Shown here: positions 6,219 through 13,323 of the stretch, piece after piece
Layout: the number at the start of each line of letters is the position of its first letter
How positions within the stretch are numbered: the first letter of the stretch is position 1
Made by a program: the position numbers and the translations under genes
The notes under the pieces: generated by a model
What the model was told of the DNA's origin: nothing
What the model saw: the letters and a program-made list of their open reading frames with translations, nothing else
Database searches by the model: none
NCBI GenBank assembly: GCA_900547565.1
Contig: URHI01000019.1
Location: 1-20,296 of the forward strand
Reading direction: 5' to 3'
Source: an uncultured Eubacteriales bacterium
Lineage (GTDB): Bacteria; Bacillota; Clostridia; Oscillospirales; CAG-272
Length of the DNA: 20,296 bases

Positions 6219-7031
6219 ATGGCAAGCACTGATTTCATCCAGAAGCGGATCGCCGGTAAGGAGAAGGAGATCGACAAGCTGGAAAAGAAACTGGCCCGTA
6301 TCTGGCGGGCCAAGGAATCTAACTGGGAGAATAATCCCTATTTCTACGACGAGCGCGACCTTATCTGGACACGGCAAGATTTGGAGGCAGCCCGGCAGGG
6401 CCTCGCAAAGTATCAAGCCGAACTGGAAGCCGCTTTGGAAAAGGCGAACAGCCGGAATGTTCCTGCGATTCTTGAATTCCTCGAAATCTGGAAGCAGCGT
6501 TGCACCGAATTCTACGGAAATGGCCTTGCGTCCTATTTCGACGAAAAACAGCACGTATGGGACCTGTATTGCACCTTCTCCGATACCGAATACGGAAGCC
6601 CTGAGTACGAGGCCGCAAAAGCCGCCTACGACGAAGCGAACGCCGCTTTTCGCTGCAAGGTGCGGGGCTACTATGAAACCTTCACCTATACGGATCGCTG
6701 GGGAAAACCCCGCAAGGGCGAACAGAAGGTGCGCGAAGGCGAGTATGAGCACCTGAGGCCCTACAGTAATGAACGGTCCCTTGAAGCTGCTATGCAGCAG
6801 CTCGCAAAGGACCTGAACGAAGAAGCCAACCGGAAGTACGACTTCATCATTGAGCGTACCAATGCCATTGTCGGTGAGATCACCGACGCATCCGGTCTGA
6901 GCGTTGGCAGCAAGCAGGACCTAAACGGTTTCATCGTCGGTACGCGCGGGACAGCAAAGGTCCAAACGATTGGTGCTGGCGGCTACAACATTCAGTGCTT
7001 CCATTTCCGTACACTGATTAACGCAGTCTGA
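6219..7031 (+). CDS. Coiled-coil protein with conserved GGYNIQC C-terminus
   Basis: A 270-residue protein, the largest of the early operon. Residues 1-80 are a charged coiled coil (KRIAGKEKEIDKLEKKLARI, then later LEAARQGLAKYQAELEAALE). The middle is helical. The C-terminus has LNGFIVGTRGTAKVQTIGAG and then GYNIQCFHFRTL, a segment I associate with proteins carried by gut phages and conjugative elements, of no assigned function. The start ATG 6219 has AGGAGG at 6204-6209; the same frame is open upstream to 5886 but only through the previous gene. A nucleic-acid-binding role for the C-terminal Gly-rich part is possible, not shown. Confidence 0.8.
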   Translation: MASTDFIQKRIAGKEKEIDKLEKKLARIWRAKESNWENNPYFYDERDLIWTRQDLEAARQGLAKYQAELEAALEKANSRNVPAILEFLEIWKQRCTEFYGNGLASYFDEKQHVWDLYCTFSDTEYGSPEYEAAKAAYDEANAAFRCKVRGYYETFTYTDRWGKPRKGEQKVREGEYEHLRPYSNERSLEAAMQQLAKDLNEEANRKYDFIIERTNAIVGEITDASGLSVGSKQDLNGFIVGTRGTAKVQTIGAGGYNIQCFHFRTLINAV

Positions 7032-7076
7032 ACTGATACCCGCCCCGGAGGTCACGAGGGCAGAAAGGAATAGAAC

Positions 7077-7301
7077 ATGAACATCAACACTTTGGAATTT
7101 ATCCATGAGCTGCTGCGCGCAGAAGCTACACGCGCAGACGAGGTTTACAGGGCAGCCCGCCACCTTCAGCACGAATATGAGGAGGGCGACGATCCAAACT
7201 CCGAACTCTGCAAGCGTCAGGAAGAAGCAGCCGACGAGCGCATGGCAATTTCTTTTCGTGCCCGCAATGCGCTGGAAGACTTCGAGGCGCAGGAGTGGTA
7301 A
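7077..7301 (+). CDS. Small acidic helical phage protein
   Basis: A 74-residue, strongly acidic, almost entirely helical protein (MNINTLEFIHELLRAEATRA, then EEAADERMAISFRARNALED). AAAGGA lies about 10 nt before the ATG. There is no cysteine cluster and no membrane segment. It is one of a run of small early-operon genes. Function unknown. Confidence 0.7.
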   Translation: MNINTLEFIHELLRAEATRADEVYRAARHLQHEYEEGDDPNSELCKRQEEAADERMAISFRARNALEDFEAQEW

Positions 7302-7332
7302 GGTGACGACCGAAGAATAGGAGGTGTTATGT

Positions 7333-7602
7333 ATGGCAACCTGTGAGATCATCCGCGAGGCACACGATGTACCGGCCTGCTGGGAAACGACCCTCGGCGG
7401 GCAGCGCTGGTGGATTACCCGCACTGCGGAGTTTTCCTTCACTGTGGAAACCTGCCTTGAGGTGCGGTACGGCGACATCGAGGTTGTGGCCGTCAAGACG
7501 TGCCGCAGTCTGGCGGCTGCCCAGAAGTGGCTGGAACAGCACTGGCGTGACTGGGTGCCGGACGAACGGTGCGAGAGCTACACACGGGAGGGAACATTGT
7601 GA
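7333..7602 (+). CDS. Small phage early protein, unknown function
   Basis: An 89-residue protein. The ATG at 7333 is chosen because AGGAGG ends about 8 nt before it; the GTG at 7324 overlaps that ribosome site. The sequence has Trp-rich beta-like stretches (CWETTLGGQRWWITRT) and a C-terminal helix (SLAAAQKWLEQHWRDWVPDE). The end resembles small phage proteins that carry a SLAxAxxWLExH helix. Its stop overlaps the GTG start of the methyltransferase-like gene, so the two are probably translated together. Confidence 0.75.
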   Translation: MATCEIIREAHDVPACWETTLGGQRWWITRTAEFSFTVETCLEVRYGDIEVVAVKTCRSLAAAQKWLEQHWRDWVPDERCESYTREGTL

Positions 7603-8342
7603 GAATCGCAGATCAGAAGCGTGCGGACTTTGTGAAGCGGTTTCGCAGCCTGTCCCGTCGTTTCCCGCTGTGGCAGGTGTGGAGCGACTTCATCACCATG
7701 TTCGCCATTGCGCTTTCCAACGCCGTAGATAGTCGATACCGCACGGAGCGCGAGGCAATGTATAAGCGGATCATCGAAAAGTACGAGAAGACAGAGCGCG
7801 TGGTATTCCCCGAACTGGTAGAGGATGTGGTCAACGCCTTCGACGCCGACCGGGAGCAGGATTTTCTGGGCAGCGCGTACATGGAATTGGAACTCGGCAA
7901 TCACTGGATCGGCCAGTTCTTCACGCCCTATGACATTTGCCGCTGCATGGCGGAGATTACCACTGGCGACGTCGTGGAGCAGATCAACCGCGACGGCTTC
8001 GTCACGCTGAATGACTGCGCGTGCGGAGCGGGGGCTACACTGATCGCGGCGGTGAATCAGATCGAAAAGCAGCTGTTTGAGGCAAAAAGCCCGCTGCGCT
8101 GGCAGAATCACGTCCTTGTGACGGCGCAGGACCTCGACTTCACAACGGGGATGATGTGCTATATTCAGCTCTCGCTGCTGGGCTGCGCGGGTTACATCAA
8201 GATCGGCAACACCTTGACCGACCCCATGCACGACGGAGACGACCCTACGGCCTACTGGTACACGCCCGGCTACTTTTCGTCCGTGTGGCAGCTTCGGCGT
8301 ATCTTCAGGAGCATGGACAGGCTTTTCAAGGAGGCGGGATAA
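7599..8342 (+). CDS. N6-adenine DNA methyltransferase-like protein (N6_Mtase fold), catalytic motif degenerate
   Basis: A 247-residue protein starting at GTG 7599 with GGGAGG 7 nt upstream. Residues about 105-125 (GNHWIGQFFTPYDICRCMAE) match the GQFFTP box of HsdM/N6_Mtase proteins. NDCACGAGATLIAA is motif I, the S-adenosylmethionine loop. QDLDFTTGMMCYIQLSLLGC follows as in the family. Where the NPPF/Y catalytic motif is expected the sequence reads GNTLTDPMHDGDD, so the second proline and the aromatic residue are missing. Related proteins of Clostridia phages and conjugative elements share the GNxLTxP version as I recall it. It could be a low-activity or SAM-binding relative, a decoy against restriction, or an enzyme with an altered motif. 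No endonuclease gene is adjacent. Confidence 0.85.
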   Translation: MRIADQKRADFVKRFRSLSRRFPLWQVWSDFITMFAIALSNAVDSRYRTEREAMYKRIIEKYEKTERVVFPELVEDVVNAFDADREQDFLGSAYMELELGNHWIGQFFTPYDICRCMAEITTGDVVEQINRDGFVTLNDCACGAGATLIAAVNQIEKQLFEAKSPLRWQNHVLVTAQDLDFTTGMMCYIQLSLLGCAGYIKIGNTLTDPMHDGDDPTAYWYTPGYFSSVWQLRRIFRSMDRLFKEAG

Positions 8343-8644
8343 TGGATGACAAAAAGGTCAAATACGACGCGCTTGACGCCATGTGGGCGTTCGTGCGTAT
8401 GGGCGGTTATCAGCTTCACCCAGCAGACATTTCTTCTCTAAAGGACCACTGCGAGCAGCTTCGACACCTGCTGACGCAGAAAACAGCTGGACAGCGGCGC
8501 GATAAGCGGGAGGACATCGACTTTCATGAGCTGGACGTAATCACAAATAACATCGTAATCGGGGCAATGGTCCTCTATATGAGCGGAAGCCTCGATGCAC
8601 TGACACCGAAGGAGGCATCACACCATGAAAAAGAGCGTAATTGA
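8342..8644 (+). CDS. Small phage early protein, unknown function
   Basis: A 100-residue, charged, helical protein (MDDKKVKYDALDAMWAFVRM at the start). GGAGG lies just before it, inside the end of the methyltransferase-like gene, and its A of ATG is the last base of that gene's stop. The C-terminal half has an ELDVITNNIVIGAMVLYMSG stretch that is hydrophobic but short. The tail overlaps the next gene by 20 bp. No family recognised. Confidence 0.7.
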   Translation: MDDKKVKYDALDAMWAFVRMGGYQLHPADISSLKDHCEQLRHLLTQKTAGQRRDKREDIDFHELDVITNNIVIGAMVLYMSGSLDALTPKEASHHEKERN

Positions 8645-8822
8645 AGCCCGGCAACGGGCGTTGGAAAACAGCGAAGTCGCGCCGGGTATTCTGATCCGGG
8701 TAATGGATAAGCCGCACCAGCACGCCGTCATCTGTTCGCACCCGAAGGTTTACCGTGAGAGGGTGCTTGACGGCTGGCACACAGTCGCGGCATTTCGGAA
8801 CGGCGAGGAGGTGAAAATCTAA
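8625..8822 (+). CDS. Small basic phage protein, unknown function
   Basis: A 65-residue basic protein (MKKSVIEARQRALENSEVAP, then HPKVYRERVLDGWHTVAAFR). AAGGAGG lies about 11 nt before its ATG, within the previous gene. The layout suggests a small beta-rich domain. It overlaps the following ATG by one base (TAATG). Function unknown. Confidence 0.7.
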   Translation: MKKSVIEARQRALENSEVAPGILIRVMDKPHQHAVICSHPKVYRERVLDGWHTVAAFRNGEEVKI

Positions 8823-9169
8823 TGCGAGTTGAAAATATGACCGACCGGGAAATCGTCGCGGCCTGCGCTGTGGATTTCCGACGCAAGGCGCAGGAGGCAT
8901 ACGACGCCTACCAGAGCACCGGCATGACGCGGTATGACAATGCCTATCACAAATACGAGGCTCTGGCAGACGCCCTTGACCGTGACGTTCAAAAAGCCGA
9001 CACCCGGCAGGCCGCCGCGTCCCTCAAATCCGAGTTGATTATGCTGGCATCGGCGGCAAGCAGGGCGAAGCTGCCCTCCGCGCCGGAAGGTGCGCTGCTG
9101 GCGCTGGCGAAAGAGGTTATTGCGGTCGGACGACTGTACGGTTATGACGGGAAGGAGATGGACACATGA
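8822..9169 (+). CDS. Small helical phage protein, unknown function
   Basis: A 115-residue Ala-rich, helical protein (DREIVAACAVDFRRKAQEAY, later KSELIMLASAASRAKLPSAP). It begins at the TAATG junction with the previous gene, with GAGG upstream, and ends in an ATGA overlap with the next. No cysteine motif or membrane segment is seen. Translational coupling through the chain of overlaps suggests it belongs to the same early programme. Confidence 0.7.
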   Translation: MRVENMTDREIVAACAVDFRRKAQEAYDAYQSTGMTRYDNAYHKYEALADALDRDVQKADTRQAAASLKSELIMLASAASRAKLPSAPEGALLALAKEVIAVGRLYGYDGKEMDT

Positions 9170-9432
9170 GCAGCGGAATAACCATTGTCTGCCGTGAGGT
9201 GTGCCGACATACCGGCGCTGTGACGGCGTATATCTGCAAGAAGGACGTTGAGGACCGCGACCTTCACCTTGTCAGCATTCGTGGCAGGATAAATCCGGAG
9301 TTGCAGTATTACGCCATCCGTACCTGCGTTGCGGACAATACAGAGGAGTTGGAAGACCTGTTGCGGTTTCTCAAGCGACGCAAACTTACCGAAGCTGACG
9401 TGAGCCGCTACGGCGGAATCGTTCGGCTATGA
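9166..9432 (+). CDS. Small phage early protein, unknown function
   Basis: An 88-residue protein that begins in an ATGA overlap with the previous stop and has AAGGAG upstream. It reads MSSGITIVCREVCRHTGAVT and later LQYYAIRTCVADNTEELEDL. Four cysteines are present but not as a clear zinc knuckle. The C-terminus RRKLTEADVSRYGGIVRL resembles a short recognition helix, which would be compatible with nucleic-acid contact. No family recognised. Confidence 0.65.
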   Translation: MSSGITIVCREVCRHTGAVTAYICKKDVEDRDLHLVSIRGRINPELQYYAIRTCVADNTEELEDLLRFLKRRKLTEADVSRYGGIVRL

Positions 9433-9457
9433 AAGCTACACGAAGGAGGAAAACAAA

Positions 9458-9799
9458 ATGAAATACAACAGCGTTGAGGAATGGAAGGCGGAGGCGACGC
9501 GCCGATTTGGTTCTGATATGCTCAAGTGGCGCTTCCGCTGCCCTATGTGCGGTCACGTCGCGTCCGTGCAGGACTTCAAGGACGCCGGGGCAAAATCTCC
9601 GAGCTGTGCCTATCAGGAGTGTCTGGGCCGGTACACCGGCAAGGGCACGCCGAAGAAGGGCGACAGCAGCGGCTGTAACTGGGCGGCCTACGGGCTGTTC
9701 GGCATCCCTGCTGAGCATGACATCGTTATCGTGGCTCCCGGCGATCAAGTGGACGTGTACCCGTTCGCGGACGGAGAGCAGGAGGCTGACAATGGCTGA
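9458..9799 (+). CDS. VVA0879-like phage protein with zinc-ribbon cysteines
   Basis: A 113-residue protein. The CPMCGHVAS motif (about residues 28-36) followed by SPSCAYQECLGRY gives four or five cysteines in a zinc-ribbon-like spacing. GCNWAAYGLFGIP (about 72-84) is the signature I know from the VVA0879 family of phage and plasmid proteins of unknown function, usually 100-130 residues long. It has an excellent ribosome site (AAGGAGG) 9 nt before the ATG. Zinc binding is likely; its target is not known. The family call rests on memory of the CPMCGH...GCNWAAYGL pattern. Confidence 0.8.
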   Translation: MKYNSVEEWKAEATRRFGSDMLKWRFRCPMCGHVASVQDFKDAGAKSPSCAYQECLGRYTGKGTPKKGDSSGCNWAAYGLFGIPAEHDIVIVAPGDQVDVYPFADGEQEADNG

Positions 9800-10046
9800 G
9801 TATCATGTTGGCTGCGGAGCGTTCGCCATATACGCGGGGACGCTGAATAGCCGCAACAAAAACCTATGGCAGAACAAAACCGAATGTACGGACGAAGCGA
9901 TCTGCGCCGTCCGGGACTACATCGTGCAAGAATGCCTCGGAGGGCTAAACTGCGAGAAAGCCACGTCGGGAGGCTATGAGTGGACACTTAAAGACGGGCG
10001 CGTCGTCGAACTGCGCGTGACGGTCAAGGACAGGGGAAAACAATGA
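9792..10046 (+). CDS. Small phage early protein, unknown function
   Basis: An 84-residue protein starting at ATG 9792, which overlaps the previous stop by 8 bp and has AGGAGG just upstream. It reads MAEYHVGCGAFAIYAGTLNS at the start and ends with a beta-like EWTLKDGRVVELRVTVKDRG. There is one Cys-containing helix (VRDYIVQECLGGLNCEKATS). The Asn-rich KNLWQNKTECTDEAICAVRD region is typical of small phage proteins of this kind. Function unknown. Confidence 0.7.
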   Translation: MAEYHVGCGAFAIYAGTLNSRNKNLWQNKTECTDEAICAVRDYIVQECLGGLNCEKATSGGYEWTLKDGRVVELRVTVKDRGKQ

Positions 10047-10261
10047 TGGACGAATACGTCTTGAAAACGGCAGCAATGGAGATTGTTCGCAGAACTTCAG
10101 GTGATTACGCAGCGGCTTTTTCGGCCATCCGGGCGCTGCCTGCTGCCAGCGTCGTGCAGATTGGTGACTGCGAAGGTTGCGTCTGGCTGAATACACGGCA
10201 TCAGAAGTGTTCCTGCTGTCGGAGAAATCAGTGTCTCAAGGACAACTACACGGAGGCATAA
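10043..10261 (+). CDS. Small Cys-rich phage protein
   Basis: A 72-residue protein. The C-terminal third holds five cysteines and a histidine (CEGCVWLNTRHQKCSCCRRN, then QCLKDNY), a likely zinc or iron-sulfur-type cluster site. The N-terminal part is helical (YVLKTAAMEIVRRTSGDYAA). It starts in an overlap with the previous stop and its own stop shares one base with the next ATG. I know CEGC...HQKCSCCRRN-type endings from several hypothetical phage proteins, with no assigned role. Confidence 0.7.
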   Translation: MMDEYVLKTAAMEIVRRTSGDYAAAFSAIRALPAASVVQIGDCEGCVWLNTRHQKCSCCRRNQCLKDNYTEA

Positions 10262-10497
10262 TGTTTGGTCGAAAAAGATTGAAAGCCGAGATTGTGCGGC
10301 TGTCGTACCGGGTATCGGAGTTGGAGGAGCGCCTATGCCCCTGTGAATCGCACAGTTGGGTGACGCTTGATTTCGATTTCACTGTCGGTTCCAGCGCGGG
10401 CGACATTGATACGATCTATCGGTATAAATGCCGCAGGTGCGGGAAGACGCTGAAAACCTATAAGCTCTTGCCGACAGAGAGCTACACCGGCAAATAG
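10261..10497 (+). CDS. Small phage protein with two CxxC pairs, last gene of the early operon
   Basis: A 78-residue protein starting at ATG 10261 behind GGAGG in the previous gene. A basic N-terminus and short helix (RKRLKAEIVRLSYRVSELEE) are followed by CPCESH and later CRRCGK, together a probable zinc ribbon. It is the last gene before the terminator at 10498 and marks the right end of the prophage genes. Another in-frame start at 10177 lies inside the previous gene and is not supported by a ribosome site. Confidence 0.7.
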   Translation: MFGRKRLKAEIVRLSYRVSELEERLCPCESHSWVTLDFDFTVGSSAGDIDTIYRYKCRRCGKTLKTYKLLPTESYTGK

Positions 10498-10536
10498 AAA
10501 ACTGCCGCAGAGGACAATTACCTCTGCGGCAGTTTT
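10498..10536. terminator. Strong bidirectional terminator at the prophage end
   Basis: A perfect 16-bp stem, AAAACTGCCGCAGAGG (10498-10513) and CCTCTGCGGCAGTTTT (10521-10536), with a 7-nt loop. It begins right after the last early-gene stop. Runs of T on both strands let it end the early operon rightward and the two tRNA genes leftward. Confidence 0.93.
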
Positions 10537-10588
10537 ATTGTCAGGCCGAACACATTCCGAAACCAAAAGAGTTCGTACCTGTGTGTTT

Positions 10589-10664
10589 TGGTGGAGCATA
10601 GGGGAGTCGAACCCCTGACCCCAACACTGCCAGTGTTGTGCGCTACCAACTGCGCTAATGCCCC
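10589..10664 (-). tRNA. tRNA-Ala (GGC anticodon)
   Basis: On the reverse strand GGGGCAT pairs with ATGCTCC (one G-U), followed by discriminator A and encoded CCA (76 nt in all). The anticodon arm is CAACA-CTGGCAG-TGTTG, giving GGC at positions 34-36. The T-arm contains GGTTCGACTCC. The D-arm AGCGCAGTTGGTAGCGC is normal. The 3' end faces the prophage, so the gene is a likely attachment site. Confidence 0.96.
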
Positions 10665-10670
10665 GGGGAT

Positions 10671-10747
10671 TGGTGGAGACAGTGGGGCTCGAACCTACGA
10701 CCTCACGGATGTGAACCGTGCGCTCTGACCAACTGAGCTATGCCTCC
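10671..10747 (-). tRNA. tRNA-Val (CAC anticodon)
   Basis: On the reverse strand GGAGGCA pairs with TGTCTCC (one wobble), discriminator A, encoded CCA (77 nt). The anticodon arm is CACGG-TTCACAT-CCGTG, giving CAC. It lies 6 nt upstream of tRNA-Ala in the same direction and shares its promoter. Confidence 0.96.
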
Positions 10748-10784
10748 GTGCCATATCGCGGCGCCTCACCGCTTATGCTTATGT

Positions 10785-10813
10785 ATTATAACACAATCGC
10801 GTGATAATTGCAA
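10785..10813 (-). promoter_or_regulatory. Promoter of the tRNA-Val/tRNA-Ala pair
   Basis: Reverse strand TTGCAA (10813-10808), 17-nt spacer, TATAAT (10790-10785), about 38 nt before the first base of tRNA-Val. Confidence 0.75.
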
Positions 10814-10870
10814 GAGTTATTTGAACTTTTTTTCAGAAAATTTTAATTTTTTGTGCGGGCAAAACAGCTA

Positions 10871-10899
10871 TTGATAATTATTGCCAACTGTGATATACT
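10871..10899 (+). promoter_or_regulatory. Promoter of the SDR gene
   Basis: TTGATA at 10871-10876, a 17-nt spacer and TATACT at 10894-10899, about 32 bp before the ATG at 10932. It lies divergently from the tRNA promoter. Confidence 0.7.
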
Positions 10900-10931
10900 T
10901 ATATTGATATTATACGTTGTGAGGTTTTATT

Positions 10932-11708
10932 ATGAAAAAAATAGCTGTCATTACCGGTGCCTCAAGCGGTATCGGACGTGAATTCGTTCGCACACTTGCC
11001 GCACACGGTCAGTACGACGAGCTGTGGGCTATCGCGCGGAACAGCGAACGGTTGGAACAGTTGAAGCAAGAGACCACTATCCCCGTGGTTGCTGTTTCAC
11101 TTGACTTATCGCGTCATGACGCAATAGATAAATACTCCGATATGCTATCAGAGCAAAAGCCCGAGGTGGCTATACTCATAAATTGCAGCGGTTACGGCAA
11201 GTTTGAGGCAACTCAAAACATCTCGCTTGAAGAAAATCTCGGCATGATAGACCTCAACTGCCGTGCGCTCACCGCCATGACTTATGTCACTCTGCCGTAT
11301 ATGAGCCGAGGAAGTGAAATTATGGAGATAGCATCGGTCGCAGCCTTCCAACCGATTCCTTATATCAATGTATACGGTGCCTCCAAAGCGTATGTTCTCA
11401 GCTTTACGCGCGCACTGTCAAGAGAGCTGCGTCCCCGCGGAATACATGTAATGGCAGTTTGCCCGTTTTGGACAAAAACCGCGTTCTTCGACAGAGCGGT
11501 GAAAAAAGATTCGGACACTATAGTCAAAAAATACACCGCGATGTATACGCCTGAGCAGATAGTAAGCGCGGCCTGGCGCGGAATAAAACATCCGAAAAAG
11601 GATTACTGCGTACCCGGCTTCAAGGCCAAGCTACAGGTGTTAGGCGTAAAGGTCCTTCCGCACAAATGGGTCATGAATATATGGTTGCGCCAGCAGAAGC
11701 TAAAATAA
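10932..11708 (+). CDS. Short-chain dehydrogenase/reductase (SDR family)
   Basis: A 258-residue NAD(P)-dependent oxidoreductase of the classical SDR fold. The cofactor loop TGASSGIG is at residues 8-15, the NCSGYG segment (equivalent of NNAG) follows about residue 84, and the catalytic Y148 and K152 lie in YGASK. GREF after the Gly motif and a basic residue near the second strand (ARNSERLEQL) suggest NADP(H). The C-terminal about 45 residues (KAKLQVLGVKVLPHKWVMNI, ending in a basic tail) could touch the membrane. The length fits classical SDRs (about 250). The substrate cannot be read from sequence. It is a single gene with its own promoter; the base composition matches the host side rather than the prophage. 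Confidence 0.93.
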   Translation: MKKIAVITGASSGIGREFVRTLAAHGQYDELWAIARNSERLEQLKQETTIPVVAVSLDLSRHDAIDKYSDMLSEQKPEVAILINCSGYGKFEATQNISLEENLGMIDLNCRALTAMTYVTLPYMSRGSEIMEIASVAAFQPIPYINVYGASKAYVLSFTRALSRELRPRGIHVMAVCPFWTKTAFFDRAVKKDSDTIVKKYTAMYTPEQIVSAAWRGIKHPKKDYCVPGFKAKLQVLGVKVLPHKWVMNIWLRQQKLK

Positions 11709-11778
11709 CAGAAATATATTTTCAGAAATTTCTCAAAAAAGTATTGACAACCGGACCGATTAGTAAAGTCGATTGAGC

Positions 11779-11855
11779 GGGCCATTAGCTCAGTTGGTTA
11801 GAGCTACCGGCTCATAACCGGTCGGTCTGGGGTTCGAGTCCCTGATGGCCCACCA
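11779..11855 (+). tRNA. tRNA with CAT anticodon (elongator Met, or Ile2)
   Basis: The acceptor stem GGGCCAT pairs perfectly with ATGGCCC, followed by A and encoded CCA (77 nt). The anticodon arm is ACCGG-CTCATAA-CCGGT, giving CAT. The T-arm contains GGTTCGAGTCC. It is not an initiator (first pair G-C and no GGG/CCC anticodon stem). The loop CTCATAA fits both elongator Met and the lysidine-modified Ile2, so I do not choose. A TTGACA lies at 11744-11749, but I see no good -10 at the proper distance. Confidence 0.94.
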
Positions 11856-11897
11856 AAACACAAAAGAGCGGTACAATGTACCGCTCTTTTGTGTTTT
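11855..11897. terminator. Terminator after the CAT-anticodon tRNA
   Basis: A perfect 20-bp stem, AAAACACAAAAGAGCGGTAC (11855-11874) and its complement (11878-11897), with a 3-nt loop. Its first base is the last A of the encoded CCA. The stem ends in TTTTGTGTTTT on the right side. Confidence 0.92.
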
Positions 11898-12012
11898 CGC
11901 CGGTATTACGAGGCCACCGGCCGTTTGATTTGCAAACCGCTGTTTTGTTACGCCGGGCAGATATATGAACAAATAAAGCCGACAAAGTGCCAAAATGTGA
12001 TTCAGGGTACGG

Positions 12013-12042
12013 AAAAAAAGGAGCGCATTTTTATGCCGCTCC
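12013..12042 (-). terminator. Terminator overlapping the end of the XRE regulator gene
   Basis: On the reverse strand GGAGCGGCAT and ATGCGCTCC pair with a one-base bulge and an AAAA loop, followed by a run of seven T (plus-strand A at 13-19 of 12000). The stop codon of the leftward gene (12033-12031) lies in the loop. The adjacent 11898-12012 stretch holds no gene that I can see. Confidence 0.75.
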
Positions 12043-13323
12043 CTTTTCTCTGTAGCTATTCTTTTTTCGATCGTTGATCTTTAACAAATAAATGCCTGCC
12101 GAAACCACAAAGTTGAGTACTATTAAGCAATACAGTGCCGATTCAATATTGGAAAACGTTATTAACGCCTTATAGCGAGCCGGATCTGTTATCACGGTAA
12201 CCGGCATTTTATCATCTGATGACTCGGTAAAAATTATTTTACTATATAATTCAGGATTATAATAATACTCGCAGATGACCTCTCCTTTTGAATTCTTGAT
12301 TACTGCATATTCAAAATTTGGGTAGATTATGTCTTCATCGTCATTGTAATGGCCGTATTCTTGCATAAACCATTCGTCGTATTCACGCTCCATAAATTCT
12401 TTAAAATCAGAGCAGTTATAAAAAACCGTTTCCTTCGTCAGTCTGCCAATGCCGATGCAATTCAAAACAATTATTCCGATACCGATGACGAGCGCAATGC
12501 CGACGGAAACAACAAGTGTTTTTATAAGCAGCGTATTGTCTTGCGCCTCTTTTTTGACCTGTGCGTCGTTGATTATAATCATTTTGTGTCTGTGCAGCTG
12601 TTTGCGTACAAAGAGTGCATAAATGATATATGATATGAAAAGTGCGACAAGAGCAAATAACAGCCCGTACTTACACCAGGAGAAAAATTCCATACCGAAA
12701 TTAATACCGTCAATGACCGATGCAAGCGGCAAGCAAAAAGCCAAAATAATAATATTGAAAAAAGTAACCGTAACCGCCGTTTGAGTTACCCGTGTATTGG
12801 CTTGATCTATTTTGTCGTTATGAAAATCATCGTCTTCGTCAACCATGATCCGAGCGTTTATTGCAAAGCAGATCTGACATATTTCGCCAGCACTGCAAAA
12901 TGCAGCTGCAAGGCAAAACGCAATGAAGCCTTCAGAGAACGCAAGGTTAGCTATCAGCGTGGCAATAAAGCCGAGAACTGTGATGCCTATGGAGAGCAGA
13001 GTGAAATTCTTATATTTACGTTGTCGGTTGTCAAGCATCAGCCTGAACTGTTTATCGCTTTTTGCTTTCTGCCATTCTGTAGGATCTGTTCTGTTGTCGG
13101 CAACTACATGGAGGTTGCGTTCCCCGCGAAGCAGCTCGTCAGTGGTTATGCCAAAAATCTCTGCGATTGATGGTATTAAGGATATCTCAGGTGTACATTC
13201 ATCGCATTCCCAGCGGCTGACCGTTTTGTCCGAAACAAACAGCTTTTCGCCAAGCTCCTTTTGGGTCATACCGTTTGCTTTGCGCAGCGCGGCTATAAAT
13301 TTACCTATCGTTTTCTTTTCCAT
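12031..13323 (-). CDS. XRE-family transcriptional regulator with C-terminal membrane domain
   Basis: A 430-residue protein. Residues about 8-60 are an XRE/Cro-CI helix-turn-helix (FIAALRKANGMTQKELGEKL, then VSDKTVSRWECDECTPEISL and IAEIFGITTDELLRG), which binds DNA. The rest is a membrane domain with about six hydrophobic segments: two around 103-155, two around 180-235, one near 270-295 and one near the C-terminus (about 395-420), with an acidic external loop (YDEWFMQEYGHYNDDEDIIY). Firmicutes commonly carry such membrane-tethered XRE regulators, thought to respond to envelope or small-molecule signals. The gene points left, away from guaB. It belongs to the host side, so it is unlikely to be the prophage repressor. 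The ligand is unknown. Confidence 0.9.
   Translation of the reverse strand: MEKKTIGKFIAALRKANGMTQKELGEKLFVSDKTVSRWECDECTPEISLIPSIAEIFGITTDELLRGERNLHVVADNRTDPTEWQKAKSDKQFRLMLDNRQRKYKNFTLLSIGITVLGFIATLIANLAFSEGFIAFCLAAAFCSAGEICQICFAINARIMVDEDDDFHNDKIDQANTRVTQTAVTVTFFNIIILAFCLPLASVIDGINFGMEFFSWCKYGLLFALVALFISYIIYALFVRKQLHRHKMIIINDAQVKKEAQDNTLLIKTLVVSVGIALVIGIGIIVLNCIGIGRLTKETVFYNCSDFKEFMEREYDEWFMQEYGHYNDDEDIIYPNFEYAVIKNSKGEVICEYYYNPELYSKIIFTESSDDKMPVTVITDPARYKALITFSNIESALYCLIVLNFVVSAGIYLLKINDRKKNSYREKGAA

Noticed and set aside
11790..11993. Reverse-strand ORF ending RDSNPRPTGYEPVALTN
   Set aside because: This is the well-known spurious peptide made by translating the complement of a tRNA gene.
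12031..13323. XRE regulator as the prophage repressor for the TTCAAATnnTTG sites
   Set aside because: It lies on the host side of the tRNA genes, has a large membrane domain unlike phage repressors, and none of the operator 12-mers is seen at its promoter.
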